From CAZISM01 sp964541895 (GTDB taxonomy: Bacteria > Zhuqueibacterota > Zhuqueibacteria > Residuimicrobiales > Residuimicrobiaceae): a DNA stretch of 18,585 nt. The stretch lies in contig CAZISM010000103.1 in assembly GCA_964541895.1 (NCBI GenBank), positions 1 through 18,585 on the forward strand, in the 5' to 3' direction. Each line of letters opens with the position of its first letter. The first letter of the stretch is position 1. This document shows, piece by piece, positions 7,413 through 14,776 of the stretch. Both the position numbers and the translations under genes were made by a program. The notes beneath the pieces were generated by a model that was not told the origin of the DNA, made no database searches, and saw only the letters and a list, made by a program, of their open reading frames with translations.

Positions 7413-7952
7413 ATGGAAGAAATGAAAAACGGGCAGGAGCTGAATGAGAAAGCGCCGGAAACAGCGGCTGAAACGCAAGCGCCCGCAGGAGAAGAACCGT
7501 TATCGGTTAAAATAGAAGAGTTGCTGCAGGAAAACCAGAAGGTCAGAGAACAGGTATTGCGATTAGCGGCGGAGTTTGACAATTACCGCAAGCGAACCGA
7601 GCGTGAATTTGGCGTCATTCGCCAGAACGCCACGGCCGAGCTGTTGGCTTCGCTGTTGCCGGTGATGGACGATCTGGATCGGGTGATCAACGCGTCCCAG
7701 GATCTGCAGGATTTCAATGCGCTCTGGGAAGCCATCAAACTGGTGCACAAGAATTTTTTCAAAGTGCTGCAGGACGCCGGCTTGACCGCCATGCAATCCG
7801 TCGATCAGCCGTTTGATCCGGAAAAGCATGACGCACTGCTCCACATTCCGGTGCAGGGAAAAGAGTCCAATCTGGTGGTGGAAGAGCATAAAAAGGGGTA
7901 TGAGTTTCGCGATCGTGTGCTTCGGCACGCACAGGTGATTGTCAGCAAGTAA
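7413..7952 (+). CDS. grpE: Nucleotide exchange factor GrpE
   Basis: The product is 179 residues, starting at ATG 7413 with AAGGG at 7403-7407. An acidic, disordered head is followed by a long coiled coil with LAAEFDNYRKRTEREFGVIR (about residues 51-70). The C-terminal beta-wing follows, with QPFDPEKHDALLHIPV and the closing block GYEFRDRVLRHAQVIVS. These are GrpE family marks. GrpE drives ADP release from DnaK in the cytoplasm. It lies 20 bases after hrcA and 50 bases before dnaJ. dnaK itself is not between grpE and dnaJ, as it would be in the classic hrcA-grpE-dnaK-dnaJ order. Confidence 0.96.
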   Translation: MEEMKNGQELNEKAPETAAETQAPAGEEPLSVKIEELLQENQKVREQVLRLAAEFDNYRKRTEREFGVIRQNATAELLASLLPVMDDLDRVINASQDLQDFNALWEAIKLVHKNFFKVLQDAGLTAMQSVDQPFDPEKHDALLHIPVQGKESNLVVEEHKKGYEFRDRVLRHAQVIVSK

Positions 7953-7962
7953 AAGGAGCAGA

Positions 7963-8013
7963 ATGGGGTGCCGGCGCAGGCCGGCGGCACCTATCGGACC
8001 AGATGGAAGATAA
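7963..8013 (+). CDS. Possible 16-codon leader ORF overlapping the dnaJ start
   Basis: A canonical SD (AAGGAG, 7953-7958) stands four bases before ATG 7963, a far better ribosome site than the one in front of dnaJ. The peptide would be MGCRRRPAAPIGPDGR, ending at TAA 8011-8013, so it overlaps the first codons of dnaJ in another frame. Its coding span includes a strong GC hairpin. It could be a coupling leader, but a vestigial SD is equally possible. Confidence 0.3.
   Translation: MGCRRRPAAPIGPDGR
7967..7991 (+). promoter_or_regulatory. GC-rich hairpin upstream of dnaJ
   Basis: GCCGGC (7970-7975) and GCCGGC (7980-7985) pair perfectly around a GCAG tetraloop. The flanking GGT (7967-7969) and ACC (7989-7991) extend the stem past a three-base bulge. 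The element ends 11 bases before the dnaJ ATG. There is no T-run, so it is not a terminator; it could modulate translation, processing or mRNA stability between grpE and dnaJ. Confidence 0.45.
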
Positions 8014-9127
8014 AGATTACTATAGCATACTCGGAGTGACCCGCAACGCCGAGACGGATGAAATCAAAAAGGCGTATCGCAAACTGGCGATGCAATTTCA
8101 TCCTGATAAAAATCCCGGCAACAAGGAAGCGGAAGAAAAATTTAAAGAGATCGGCGAAGCCTACTCGGTGCTTTCCGATCCACAAAAACGACGTCAGTAC
8201 GATCAGTTCGGCCGCGCCGGTATGCGCGGTACCGGCGGCGGTTTTGGCGGTTATAGCGGCGGCTTTGATCCTTTCGATATCTTTCGTGAAGTGTTCGGCG
8301 GCGGCGGTTTTGGCGACATCTTTGGCATGGCCGGCGGTGCGCGTCGCACCGTACAGCGCGGCTCTGATTTGCAGGTGCGCATGAAATTAACCCTGGAAGA
8401 GATTGCCGCCGGTGTCAGCAAAAAGATTAAAATCAAAAAAATGGTTCGCTGCGAACGCTGTGAGGGCAGCGGCGCCAAGCCGGGCACCTCTCCGACCACC
8501 TGTCCGCAGTGCCATGGTCAGGGCGAGGTGGCTTATCGTCAGGGATTTTTTACAGTCAGCCGGACCTGCGATCGCTGCCATGGCGAGGGCAAGATCTTGA
8601 GTCAGCCGTGCGTCGAGTGCAAAGGGGACGGCCGCCTGCGCGGCGAAACGACCATGGAGGTTGATATTCCGGCCGGCGTAGCCGAAGGTCAGTTTATCAC
8701 CTTGCGCAATGCCGGTAACGTCGGCCCGCGCAAGGGGCCGCCGGGCGATGTGTTGGTCATCATTGAAGAAGAGCCGCACAGCCATTTTGAACGTCACGGC
8801 AACGACTTGATCTATAATTTGACCCTTGGTTTTGCTCAGGTCGCCCTGGGCGACGAAGTGGAGGTGCCGACCATCACCGGCAGCGCCAAGATCCAGATCG
8901 CGCCAGGCACACAAAGTGGCAAAATTTTGCGCATGCGCGGCAAAGGGATACCACATCTGCAGGGCAGCGGTCAGGGCGACCAGCTGGTGCGCGTCCAGGT
9001 CTATACCCCGATCAAGTTGAGCGATCGGGAAAAAGAGCTGCTGCACGAATTGGCCAAACACGACAACTTGAAACCTAATAAAAACGACAAGAATTTTTTT
9101 GATCGCATGAAAGAAGCCATATTGTAG
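8003..9127 (+). CDS. dnaJ: Chaperone DnaJ (Hsp40)
   Basis: The product is 374 residues, full length for type I DnaJ. The J domain occupies residues 5-70 with HPD at 33-35. A Gly/Phe-rich linker follows (about 75-115, rich in GGGFGG). The zinc-finger region starts at Cys150 and holds all four CxxCxGxG repeats: CERCEGSG, CPQCHGQG, CDRCHGEG and CVECKGDG. The C-terminal substrate-binding domains include GDVLVIIEEEPHSHFERHGNDL. DnaJ delivers unfolded clients to DnaK and stimulates its ATPase. The start is fixed by the J domain beginning at residue 5, although the SD in front is poor (CGGA). It is the last heat-shock gene of the group; comEA-like follows after five bases. Confidence 0.98.
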   Translation: MEDKDYYSILGVTRNAETDEIKKAYRKLAMQFHPDKNPGNKEAEEKFKEIGEAYSVLSDPQKRRQYDQFGRAGMRGTGGGFGGYSGGFDPFDIFREVFGGGGFGDIFGMAGGARRTVQRGSDLQVRMKLTLEEIAAGVSKKIKIKKMVRCERCEGSGAKPGTSPTTCPQCHGQGEVAYRQGFFTVSRTCDRCHGEGKILSQPCVECKGDGRLRGETTMEVDIPAGVAEGQFITLRNAGNVGPRKGPPGDVLVIIEEEPHSHFERHGNDLIYNLTLGFAQVALGDEVEVPTITGSAKIQIAPGTQSGKILRMRGKGIPHLQGSGQGDQLVRVQVYTPIKLSDREKELLHELAKHDNLKPNKNDKNFFDRMKEAIL

Positions 9128-9132
9128 GTGCT

Positions 9133-9555
9133 ATGCCGACCCTAAGCAGGCAGGAGGAACGGTTCCTTCTTGTTCTCCTGGGCCTGTTTATTGTGGGAAG
9201 CGGGGTGTGGTATGTGCGACGAACAGCCGCCTCAGGGGAACGGATGGATTGGCGCCGCCAGCAACAGCGGCTGCAGACCGCGTTTCAGGCGCCGGCGGCC
9301 AAGGCGGAACCGCCGATGCCGGCAGCGCCCCCATTAACGTCCAAACAGCGGGCGATCAGCACTAAAATAAACATTAACTCGGCATCGGCCAAAGAACTGG
9401 AACGTTTGCCTCGGGTTGGCCCGGTGATGGCGCAACGCATTTTATCATTTCGTACTGAGCATGGTCCTTTTCGTTCCGTGGAGGATCTGAAGCAGATAAA
9501 AGGAATAGGCGAAAAGACTTTGGCTCGAATACGTGATCGGGTAACGATCGATTAA
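9133..9555 (+). CDS. ComEA-like helix-hairpin-helix protein
   Basis: The product is 140 residues. A single N-terminal membrane helix spans about residues 11-27. A linker rich in Ala, Pro and Gln follows (about 40-75). The C-terminal ComEA-type double HhH domain (about 79-140) contains ININSASAKELERLPRVGPV and DLKQIKGIGEKTLARI. In competent bacteria ComEA is membrane-anchored and binds incoming DNA in the periplasm; short HhH proteins of this kind also occur without known competence. The gene is five bases after dnaJ and seven bases before the PilM-like gene. That spacing fits a transformation or pilus link, but no comEC, pilQ or pilin gene is in the window. Confidence 0.88.
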   Translation: MPTLSRQEERFLLVLLGLFIVGSGVWYVRRTAASGERMDWRRQQQRLQTAFQAPAAKAEPPMPAAPPLTSKQRAISTKININSASAKELERLPRVGPVMAQRILSFRTEHGPFRSVEDLKQIKGIGEKTLARIRDRVTID

Positions 9556-9562
9556 AACCAGG

Positions 9563-10543
9563 ATGAAACAGGGGCTGACAGATCATATGGAAAACGCCAA
9601 CACCTATGTCGGCATGTCGTTCGATGCCGATGTCATTCGGTTTCTTGAAGTGGAGCGTGCTCCCCTGCTTGGCTTGATATCAGCCGGGGAGATCGCCTTA
9701 AAGTCGGCTTTTGACTTTACCACGCTCGGCCAGCCGGGCCAGATCGGCGCTAGCGCCGCCGCCATTGAGACCATGGTGGATCGCTTCGGCATCGGCGCGC
9801 GGCAGGTTGCGATCGCCCTCGATCACGCCATGGTGCTGCTGAAACGGCTGCGCGTGGACGCCGGATTGAGCGAGCAGGACCTGTACCAGCACATCGAATG
9901 GGAGATGGAGCAGTATCTGGTCGCACCTCGGGAGGAGTACCATGTCAGCTATGAACGGCTGCACCGTGAATCGGATCGATACGATTATTTCGTCGTCGCC
10001 GCAGTCCGCAAATCCCTGGTGGAACATTTGCGGGCCATCTTTGCCAAGACACGGTTGACCCTGCAAGAGGTGGATGTGGATGTGCTGGTGGCGCTGCGCG
10101 GTCTCAAGAGCATCACGTCGGATATGACCAGCGGCCTGGCCGCCGCTATCCAGACCAGAAACAACAGGCTTTTGCTGACGCTGATTAAAAACGGAGCGTT
10201 CCTCAATCTACAGACCATCTCGTTGCGTCCGGAACACGATCTGGCCACAGCCAATACCGAACGGGCCAAAGAGGCGGCGGCCTACATCAACGATGAGCTG
10301 CTGCGCCTGATGGACGCGCTGGGCGACGAAGTGCTGTTGAAAACCGTGGAACAGGTGTACATCACCCATCGTGCCTTCAGCAGCCCGGTCATCGCTGCGC
10401 TGCAGCAACAGCTGCGCACCGCCGAAGTGGTCCTGGTGGATCCGCTCCACAAGATCCAGCACGCGCTCAATGTCGATGCAGAGCGGTTGCTACGGGACCG
10501 GGCAGGGCAATTTCTGCCTTTAATCGGGCTATTCTGTAATTAG
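9563..10543 (+). CDS. Divergent PilM-like (actin-fold) protein
   Basis: The product is 326 residues, near PilM size, with no signal peptide or membrane helix. The order of elements resembles type IV pilus PilM: an opening strand (YVGMSFDADVIRFLEVER), a segment VAIALDHAMVLLKRLRV like the family's 'preserve' strand, the helix LSEQDLYQHIEWEMEQYLV, then YFVVAAVRKSLVEHLRAIF and LTLQEVDVDVLVALRGL. The phosphate-binding motifs are degenerate: the expected DxGs near the start reads MSFDAD, and the second DIG-type motif is replaced around AAIQTRNNRLLLTLIKNG. ATP binding is therefore doubtful. ATG 9563 has AGG directly adjacent; ATG 9587 is an alternative start. Assignment rests on pattern recognition only. 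Confidence 0.6.
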   Translation: MKQGLTDHMENANTYVGMSFDADVIRFLEVERAPLLGLISAGEIALKSAFDFTTLGQPGQIGASAAAIETMVDRFGIGARQVAIALDHAMVLLKRLRVDAGLSEQDLYQHIEWEMEQYLVAPREEYHVSYERLHRESDRYDYFVVAAVRKSLVEHLRAIFAKTRLTLQEVDVDVLVALRGLKSITSDMTSGLAAAIQTRNNRLLLTLIKNGAFLNLQTISLRPEHDLATANTERAKEAAAYINDELLRLMDALGDEVLLKTVEQVYITHRAFSSPVIAALQQQLRTAEVVLVDPLHKIQHALNVDAERLLRDRAGQFLPLIGLFCN

Positions 10544-10578
10544 CCGGTGTCATCTATCCAAAACTGCTTGGGGTTCTT

Positions 10579-11559
10579 ATGAACTTACTGATTGATCAAC
10601 GAGAAGAAACATCGGCTACCCTGCCGCCGCAGGAGGAGTATACCTATTCCGCTGCTCCCCTCCCCGAAGAACCGGTGACGAGAGAAACACCGGTCGAACA
10701 TCCGGTCGATTATTTCGATTACACCCGAACCGGGAAAAGCCGGCGGAATTATGTCTTTCCGATCGCCCTGATCATCATTTTGCTGACCGCGATCGCTGCC
10801 GCCACCTATTTTGGATTTTTTTACAAGCCCGGTGATCTGAGTTTTCTCACCAAGCGCGGCAAGAAACAGCTGGTGACGATCCCCAAGCCGGTGGTGACGA
10901 CGCCAGTCGTTACCGATACCACCAAACCGGTCACGGCCACACCGCGAGATACCAGCGCCGCCGTTGTTCCGATGCCGGTGCAACAGACTCCGCCGCCGGC
11001 GCTGAGCGGCGACAAGCCCATCGCCAGAATGGCGCAAACCTTTGCTCAGCTCAGCGCCATGATCCCGTCAACCGTGAACGTGACCACCATGGTGCTGGAC
11101 GAATCCTCATTTTCTATAGAAGTGTCGGCGGAAAATAAGGCGGCCATTGAAAATGTATTCACCGCCGTACATAACCAATGGGCTAGCGATCTCTCTTTTT
11201 CTCCTTCCGCCGGTTCGGCGGCCGTGCGCGGCCTGATCACCGGACTGTTGACCAACGCCGGTTCTGATCGTGCCGGCGCTTCCGTCAATCCGCAGACCGT
11301 GGTGCAAGAGTTGGAACGAGCAGCCAGAGCGGCGGATCTCAAGGTGATCGAAATCACGGAAATCAAGACCATGAATCAGAACAGCGCACGCCGAACCCCC
11401 ATTTTCATCAAGGTGCGCGGCAGCCGTGCCGCGTTTCAGATGCTTTGCGCCAGTGCGGCCGGCCAGGATTGGAACCTGCACGTTGGCAAATTTATTCTTT
11501 TGAACAGTCAGGGTGAATCGGCGACCTTTGTGCTTCGCCTGGAGCTGATGCCATCGTAG
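10579..11559 (+). CDS. Single-pass membrane protein with Pro/Thr-rich stalk, possible PilN/PilO-like partner
   Basis: The product is 326 residues. An acidic cytoplasmic head of about 55 residues is followed by a basic patch (GKSRRNY) and one membrane helix, near 61-82 (FPIALIIILLTAIAAATYFG). A Pro/Thr/Val-rich stalk covers about 95-140 (KPVVTTPVVTDTTKPVTATP), and a globular periplasmic domain fills the rest. The C-terminal piece (FIKVRGSRAAFQMLCASAAG ... ATFVLRLELMPS) has an alternating strand/helix pattern like the ferredoxin-like domains of PilN/PilO. I cannot call a family. Position directly after the PilM-like gene suggests a membrane partner. The start has GGGG at 10569-10572, six bases upstream. 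Confidence 0.55.
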   Translation: MNLLIDQREETSATLPPQEEYTYSAAPLPEEPVTRETPVEHPVDYFDYTRTGKSRRNYVFPIALIIILLTAIAAATYFGFFYKPGDLSFLTKRGKKQLVTIPKPVVTTPVVTDTTKPVTATPRDTSAAVVPMPVQQTPPPALSGDKPIARMAQTFAQLSAMIPSTVNVTTMVLDESSFSIEVSAENKAAIENVFTAVHNQWASDLSFSPSAGSAAVRGLITGLLTNAGSDRAGASVNPQTVVQELERAARAADLKVIEITEIKTMNQNSARRTPIFIKVRGSRAAFQMLCASAAGQDWNLHVGKFILLNSQGESATFVLRLELMPS

Positions 11560-11574
11560 AGAATAAAGGGTGAC

Positions 11575-12117
11575 ATGCGGGTTATCAGCGGTGCGTTCAA
11601 GGGACGGCGCTTGCATACACCCAAAGGGGATTGGCTGCGACCGACATCGGATCGGACGCGAGAGTTTATATTTTCCTATCTTGGCAATTACGTGCCGAAC
11701 AGCATGGTGCTGGATCTGTTCGCGGGGACAGGCGCTCTCGGCATCGAAGCCCTCAGCCGCGGTGCCACCCAGGCCACCTTTGTCGATGTCTCTGCGCAGG
11801 CCGTCGCGATCATACACAAAAACCTCGAGCTGGTGCAGCACCACACTGAGGTGTACCGGCGCGAGGCCATGACCTTTGTCAGAGAGACCCGCTGTACCTA
11901 TGATCTGATTTTTGCCGATCCACCCTACCGCTATAGCGAGGGCGCCGGTTTGTTGCTCGCCGTGCGTTCACAGCAGATACTGAACGCGCAAGGATTATGC
12001 ATCTTTGAAACCTCATCACGACAACCGTTGCCGGTTGTCGCCGGCTTCCGCTTACTGAAAGAAAAATTGTTGGGGGATACTGCAATTTTTTTTTATGAGA
12101 TTGCCCATGATGCCTGA
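11575..12117 (+). CDS. rsmD: 16S rRNA (guanine966-N2)-methyltransferase RsmD
   Basis: The product is 180 residues, the expected length. It opens with MRVISGAFKGRRLHTPKG and RPTSDRTREFIFSYLG, both typical RsmD signatures. Motif I is VLDLFAGTGALGIEALSRGA (about 44-63) and the catalytic motif is FADPPY (about 111-116). It uses SAM to methylate G966 of 16S rRNA. The start at 11575 has AAGGGTGA just upstream. Its 3' end overlaps coaD by eight bases, a common rsmD-coaD arrangement. Two odd sequence elements lie near the 3' end: a perfect hairpin (12019-12040) and a run of nine T (12086-12094). Confidence 0.95.
   Translation: MRVISGAFKGRRLHTPKGDWLRPTSDRTREFIFSYLGNYVPNSMVLDLFAGTGALGIEALSRGATQATFVDVSAQAVAIIHKNLELVQHHTEVYRREAMTFVRETRCTYDLIFADPPYRYSEGAGLLLAVRSQQILNAQGLCIFETSSRQPLPVVAGFRLLKEKLLGDTAIFFYEIAHDA
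12019..12040 (+). repeat. Perfect hairpin inside the rsmD 3' end
   Basis: CGACAACCG (12019-12027) and CGGTTGTCG (12032-12040) form a perfect 9-bp stem around a TTGC loop, within coding sequence about 70 bases before coaD. A T9 run follows only 45 bases later, too far for a standard intrinsic terminator. Confidence 0.5.
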
Positions 12118-12598
12118 ACGAACGGCCATCTACCCCGGTTCTTTTGATCCCATCACCAATGGCCACATCGATATCATCAAAAGAGCGGTGACGCTGTTTG
12201 ACCGGGTGATCGTGGCGGTGGCTCGTAATATTGCCAAAACGCCGCTGTTTTCGGAACAGGAACGGATGCAGATGATTATCGACGCGCTGAAGGATGAACC
12301 GGCCGTAGCGGTGGACAGTTTTTCCGGTTTGCTGGTGGATTATGCCCGTTCCGTGCAGGCCCGGGCGATCATTCGCGGTCTGCGGGCGGTGTCCGATTTT
12401 GAATTTGAATTGCAGATGGCGCTGGTAAACCGGAAACTGGACGAGCAACTGGTAACGGTCTTTTTGATGCCCCACGAAAAGTATACCTATTTGAACTCCA
12501 GCATCGTCAAGGAGCTGGCACGGTTTGGCGGCGATGTAAGCCATTTTGTGCCGGCTTTTGTCCATAATCAACTCTTGGCTAAATTGAGGAACCTATGA
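12110..12598 (+). CDS. coaD: Phosphopantetheine adenylyltransferase CoaD
   Basis: From ATG 12110 the product is 162 residues, the normal size. In-frame ATGs at 12095 and 12107 are alternatives; 12110 is chosen because family members have only a few residues before AIYPGSFDPITNGH. That segment holds the nucleotidyltransferase T/HxGH motif (TNGH). RAIIRGLRAVSDFEFELQMA and YTYLNSSIVKEL with GGDVSHFVP are further CoaD signatures. The enzyme joins 4'-phosphopantetheine and ATP to give dephospho-CoA, the penultimate step of CoA synthesis. It overlaps rsmD by eight bases and pta by four (ATGA), indicating tight translational coupling. Confidence 0.96.
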   Translation: MPERTAIYPGSFDPITNGHIDIIKRAVTLFDRVIVAVARNIAKTPLFSEQERMQMIIDALKDEPAVAVDSFSGLLVDYARSVQARAIIRGLRAVSDFEFELQMALVNRKLDEQLVTVFLMPHEKYTYLNSSIVKELARFGGDVSHFVPAFVHNQLLAKLRNL

Positions 12599-13569
12599 AA
12601 ATCCTACAACGCATTCAGGAAAAAGCGAGCAACTCATTAAAGAAAGTGGTCTTTCCCGAAGGAGAGGATGAGCGCACCATCCAGGCTGCCAAAATATGTT
12701 TTGATAAAAAGCTGGTCATCCCGGTCTTGTTGGGTGGCAAGGAAAAAATAGCGGCGACCGCCGGCAAACTGAACGTTGACCTGTCCGGCATCGAAGTGCG
12801 TCAGCCTGATATAGATCCCAGCCTCGAAGCGTTCAGCACCACCCTCTATGAACTGCGCAAGCATAAAGGCCTGGACATGGAGACGGCGCGCAAGACCATG
12901 CTGCAGCCGCTGTTTTTCGGTGCGGTCATGGTGCGCAAAGGCCTGGTTTCCGCCAGTGTGGCCGGTGCGGTAAATACCACCGGCGACGTCATGCGCGCTG
13001 CCATTCAGGCGATCGGTGTGGCGCCGGGATTTTCCATCGTATCCAGCACCTTTCTCATGGTGTTACCGGACGAACGGGCTCTTACCTACGCCGACTGCGC
13101 CGTTGTACCTGAGCCGACAGCCGAACAGCTGGCTGATATCGCCCTGGCCTCTGCCGATACTCATCGCAGCCTGACCGGCGAAGAGCCTATTGTGGCCATG
13201 CTTTCCTTCTCCACAAAAGGCAGCGCCTCGCACCCGTTTGTGGATAAAGTTATAAAGGCCACACAAATAGCCAAAGAGAAAGCCCCCAACCTTCCAATTG
13301 ATGGAGAGTTACAGGCGGACGCCGCCCTGGTCGCCGCTGTGGGTAACCGTAAAGCGCCGGGCAGCCCTGCTGCGGGCAGAGCCAACGTGTTGATCTTTCC
13401 CGATCTGCAGGCCGGCAACATCGCCTACAAACTGACGGAACGTCTGGCTGGCGCGCAGGCCATCGGCCCCATCATTCAGGGCTTGGCCAAACCGGCCAAC
13501 GATCTGTCGCGGGGCTGCAAGGCCGAGGATATTGTCAATGTCGCGTGTATATGCAGTCTAAAGGCTTGA
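12595..13569 (+). CDS. pta: Phosphate acetyltransferase (short form)
   Basis: The product is 324 residues, the single-domain Pta type without the N-terminal regulatory part found in E. coli. Signatures are VVFPEGEDERTIQAA, LVSASVAGAVNTTGDVMRAA, YADCAVVPEPTAEQLADIA, MLSFSTKGSA, IDGELQADAALV, and the closing block NVLIFPDLQAGNIAYKLTER with GPIIQGLAKPANDLSRGC. It converts acetyl-CoA and phosphate to acetyl-phosphate and CoA. A phosphate butyryltransferase cannot be wholly excluded, but this motif set favours Pta. No ackA is in the window. It starts within the coaD stop (ATGA), so CoA synthesis and a CoA-using enzyme are coupled. Confidence 0.94.
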   Translation: MKILQRIQEKASNSLKKVVFPEGEDERTIQAAKICFDKKLVIPVLLGGKEKIAATAGKLNVDLSGIEVRQPDIDPSLEAFSTTLYELRKHKGLDMETARKTMLQPLFFGAVMVRKGLVSASVAGAVNTTGDVMRAAIQAIGVAPGFSIVSSTFLMVLPDERALTYADCAVVPEPTAEQLADIALASADTHRSLTGEEPIVAMLSFSTKGSASHPFVDKVIKATQIAKEKAPNLPIDGELQADAALVAAVGNRKAPGSPAAGRANVLIFPDLQAGNIAYKLTERLAGAQAIGPIIQGLAKPANDLSRGCKAEDIVNVACICSLKA

Positions 13570-13577
13570 GGACCGAC

Positions 13578-14771
13578 ATGTTGTCCATTTCCGATCGATT
13601 CGCCAATATTTGTGAATCACAAACCGTAGCGTTGAGCAGCACTCTGGTCAAACTGCGACGCGAAGGCAAAGATGTTGTTGCTTTGGGGGCCGGCGAGCCC
13701 GATTTCGATACGCCGTCCTCGATCAAACAGGCGGCGATAACCGCCATTGATCAGGGGTTTACCAAATATACTCCGGCAGAGGGCATTCCGGAATTGCGCG
13801 AAGCCATATGCCAATGGCTGCAGGAAGAGTACGGGGCCAGCTATACCCCACGTCAGGTTGTCATCACCTGCGGCGCCAAACACGCCGTCTACCAGGGCGT
13901 GTTGGCGGTTTGCAACCCCGGCGATGAAGTGATTCTGCCGGCCCCTTACTGGGTCAGCTATCCGGAGATGATAAAACTCGCCGGCGCAGTCAGCAGAGAG
14001 ATTCAGCCGCTGGCGGGCAACGACCTGAAAATCAGCGCCGAGCAGTTGCGCCAGGCTGTCACGGCCAGGACCAAACTGCTGATCCTGAACAGCCCCAGTA
14101 ATCCCTCCGGCGCGGTCTACAACCGCCAGGAGATCGATGCGCTGGTTGAGGTGATAAAAGAGAAGAATATTTTTGTTCTCTCTGACGAAATCTATGACAA
14201 AATTGTTTTTGATGACGCCGAGTTTGCCAGCCTGGCCAACTATCCCCAGATTCGCGAGCAATTGCTGCTGGTCAACGGCGTCTCAAAAAGCTTTGCCATG
14301 ACCGGCTGGAGGATCGGCTTTATAGCTGCGCCCGAGGTGGTGGCCAACGCCATCAAAGCGTACCAGGGTCACAGCACCTCAAATCCCAGCTCCATTTCGC
14401 AGAAAGCCGCCCTGGCCGCCCTGCAGGGCGACAAGAGCTTTATCGGCGAAATGCATGCAGCCTTTGCGGAGCGACGGAATTATGTGCAACAGCGGCTGAC
14501 CGCCATACCCGGAGTCACCTGCTGCCTGCCGAAAGGTGCATTCTACGCATTTCCTAATGTCTCTGCCTATTTCGGCAAACGACACGGCAAAGTGAAAATT
14601 GACAATTCCATGGATTTATGCGCGTTTCTCCTGGAAACGTGCGGGGTCGCCATTGTGCCGGGCAGCGCCTTTGGTATGGAAGGTCACGTCCGGCTTTCTT
14701 TTGCGACCTCCATGGCGGTCCTGAAAAAAGCACTGGACCGGATTGAAAACGGACTCTTTTTACTCGAGTAA
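13578..14771 (+). CDS. Aspartate-aminotransferase-like PLP enzyme (class I, Ib type)
   Basis: The product is 397 residues from ATG 13578, which has GAGGA at 13568-13572. An upstream in-frame start at 13545 would lie inside pta and is not preferred. It opens as the Ib subgroup does: SDRFANICESQTVALSSTLV, then LGAGEPDFDTP and YTPAEGIPELREAI. NSPSNPSGAVY and LSDEIYDKIVF bind the cofactor. The PLP lysine is Lys237 in VSKSFAMTGWRIGF, and the carboxylate-binding arginine lies in GHVRLSFATS. It most likely interconverts aspartate and 2-oxoglutarate with oxaloacetate and glutamate; related enzymes accept prephenate or other amino acids, so the substrate is not fixed. It starts nine bases after pta. 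Confidence 0.92.
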   Translation: MLSISDRFANICESQTVALSSTLVKLRREGKDVVALGAGEPDFDTPSSIKQAAITAIDQGFTKYTPAEGIPELREAICQWLQEEYGASYTPRQVVITCGAKHAVYQGVLAVCNPGDEVILPAPYWVSYPEMIKLAGAVSREIQPLAGNDLKISAEQLRQAVTARTKLLILNSPSNPSGAVYNRQEIDALVEVIKEKNIFVLSDEIYDKIVFDDAEFASLANYPQIREQLLLVNGVSKSFAMTGWRIGFIAAPEVVANAIKAYQGHSTSNPSSISQKAALAALQGDKSFIGEMHAAFAERRNYVQQRLTAIPGVTCCLPKGAFYAFPNVSAYFGKRHGKVKIDNSMDLCAFLLETCGVAIVPGSAFGMEGHVRLSFATSMAVLKKALDRIENGLFLLE

Positions 14772-14776
14772 GCTAG

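Noticed and set aside
10547..10582. GTG-started 11-codon ORF ending in the ATGA of the stalked membrane protein gene
   Set aside because: It has no SD and a non-ATG start; the overlap is easily due to chance.
13545..13577. Upstream ATG as start of the aminotransferase
   Set aside because: It lies within the end of pta. ATG 13578 has a good SD and gives the family-typical N-terminus.
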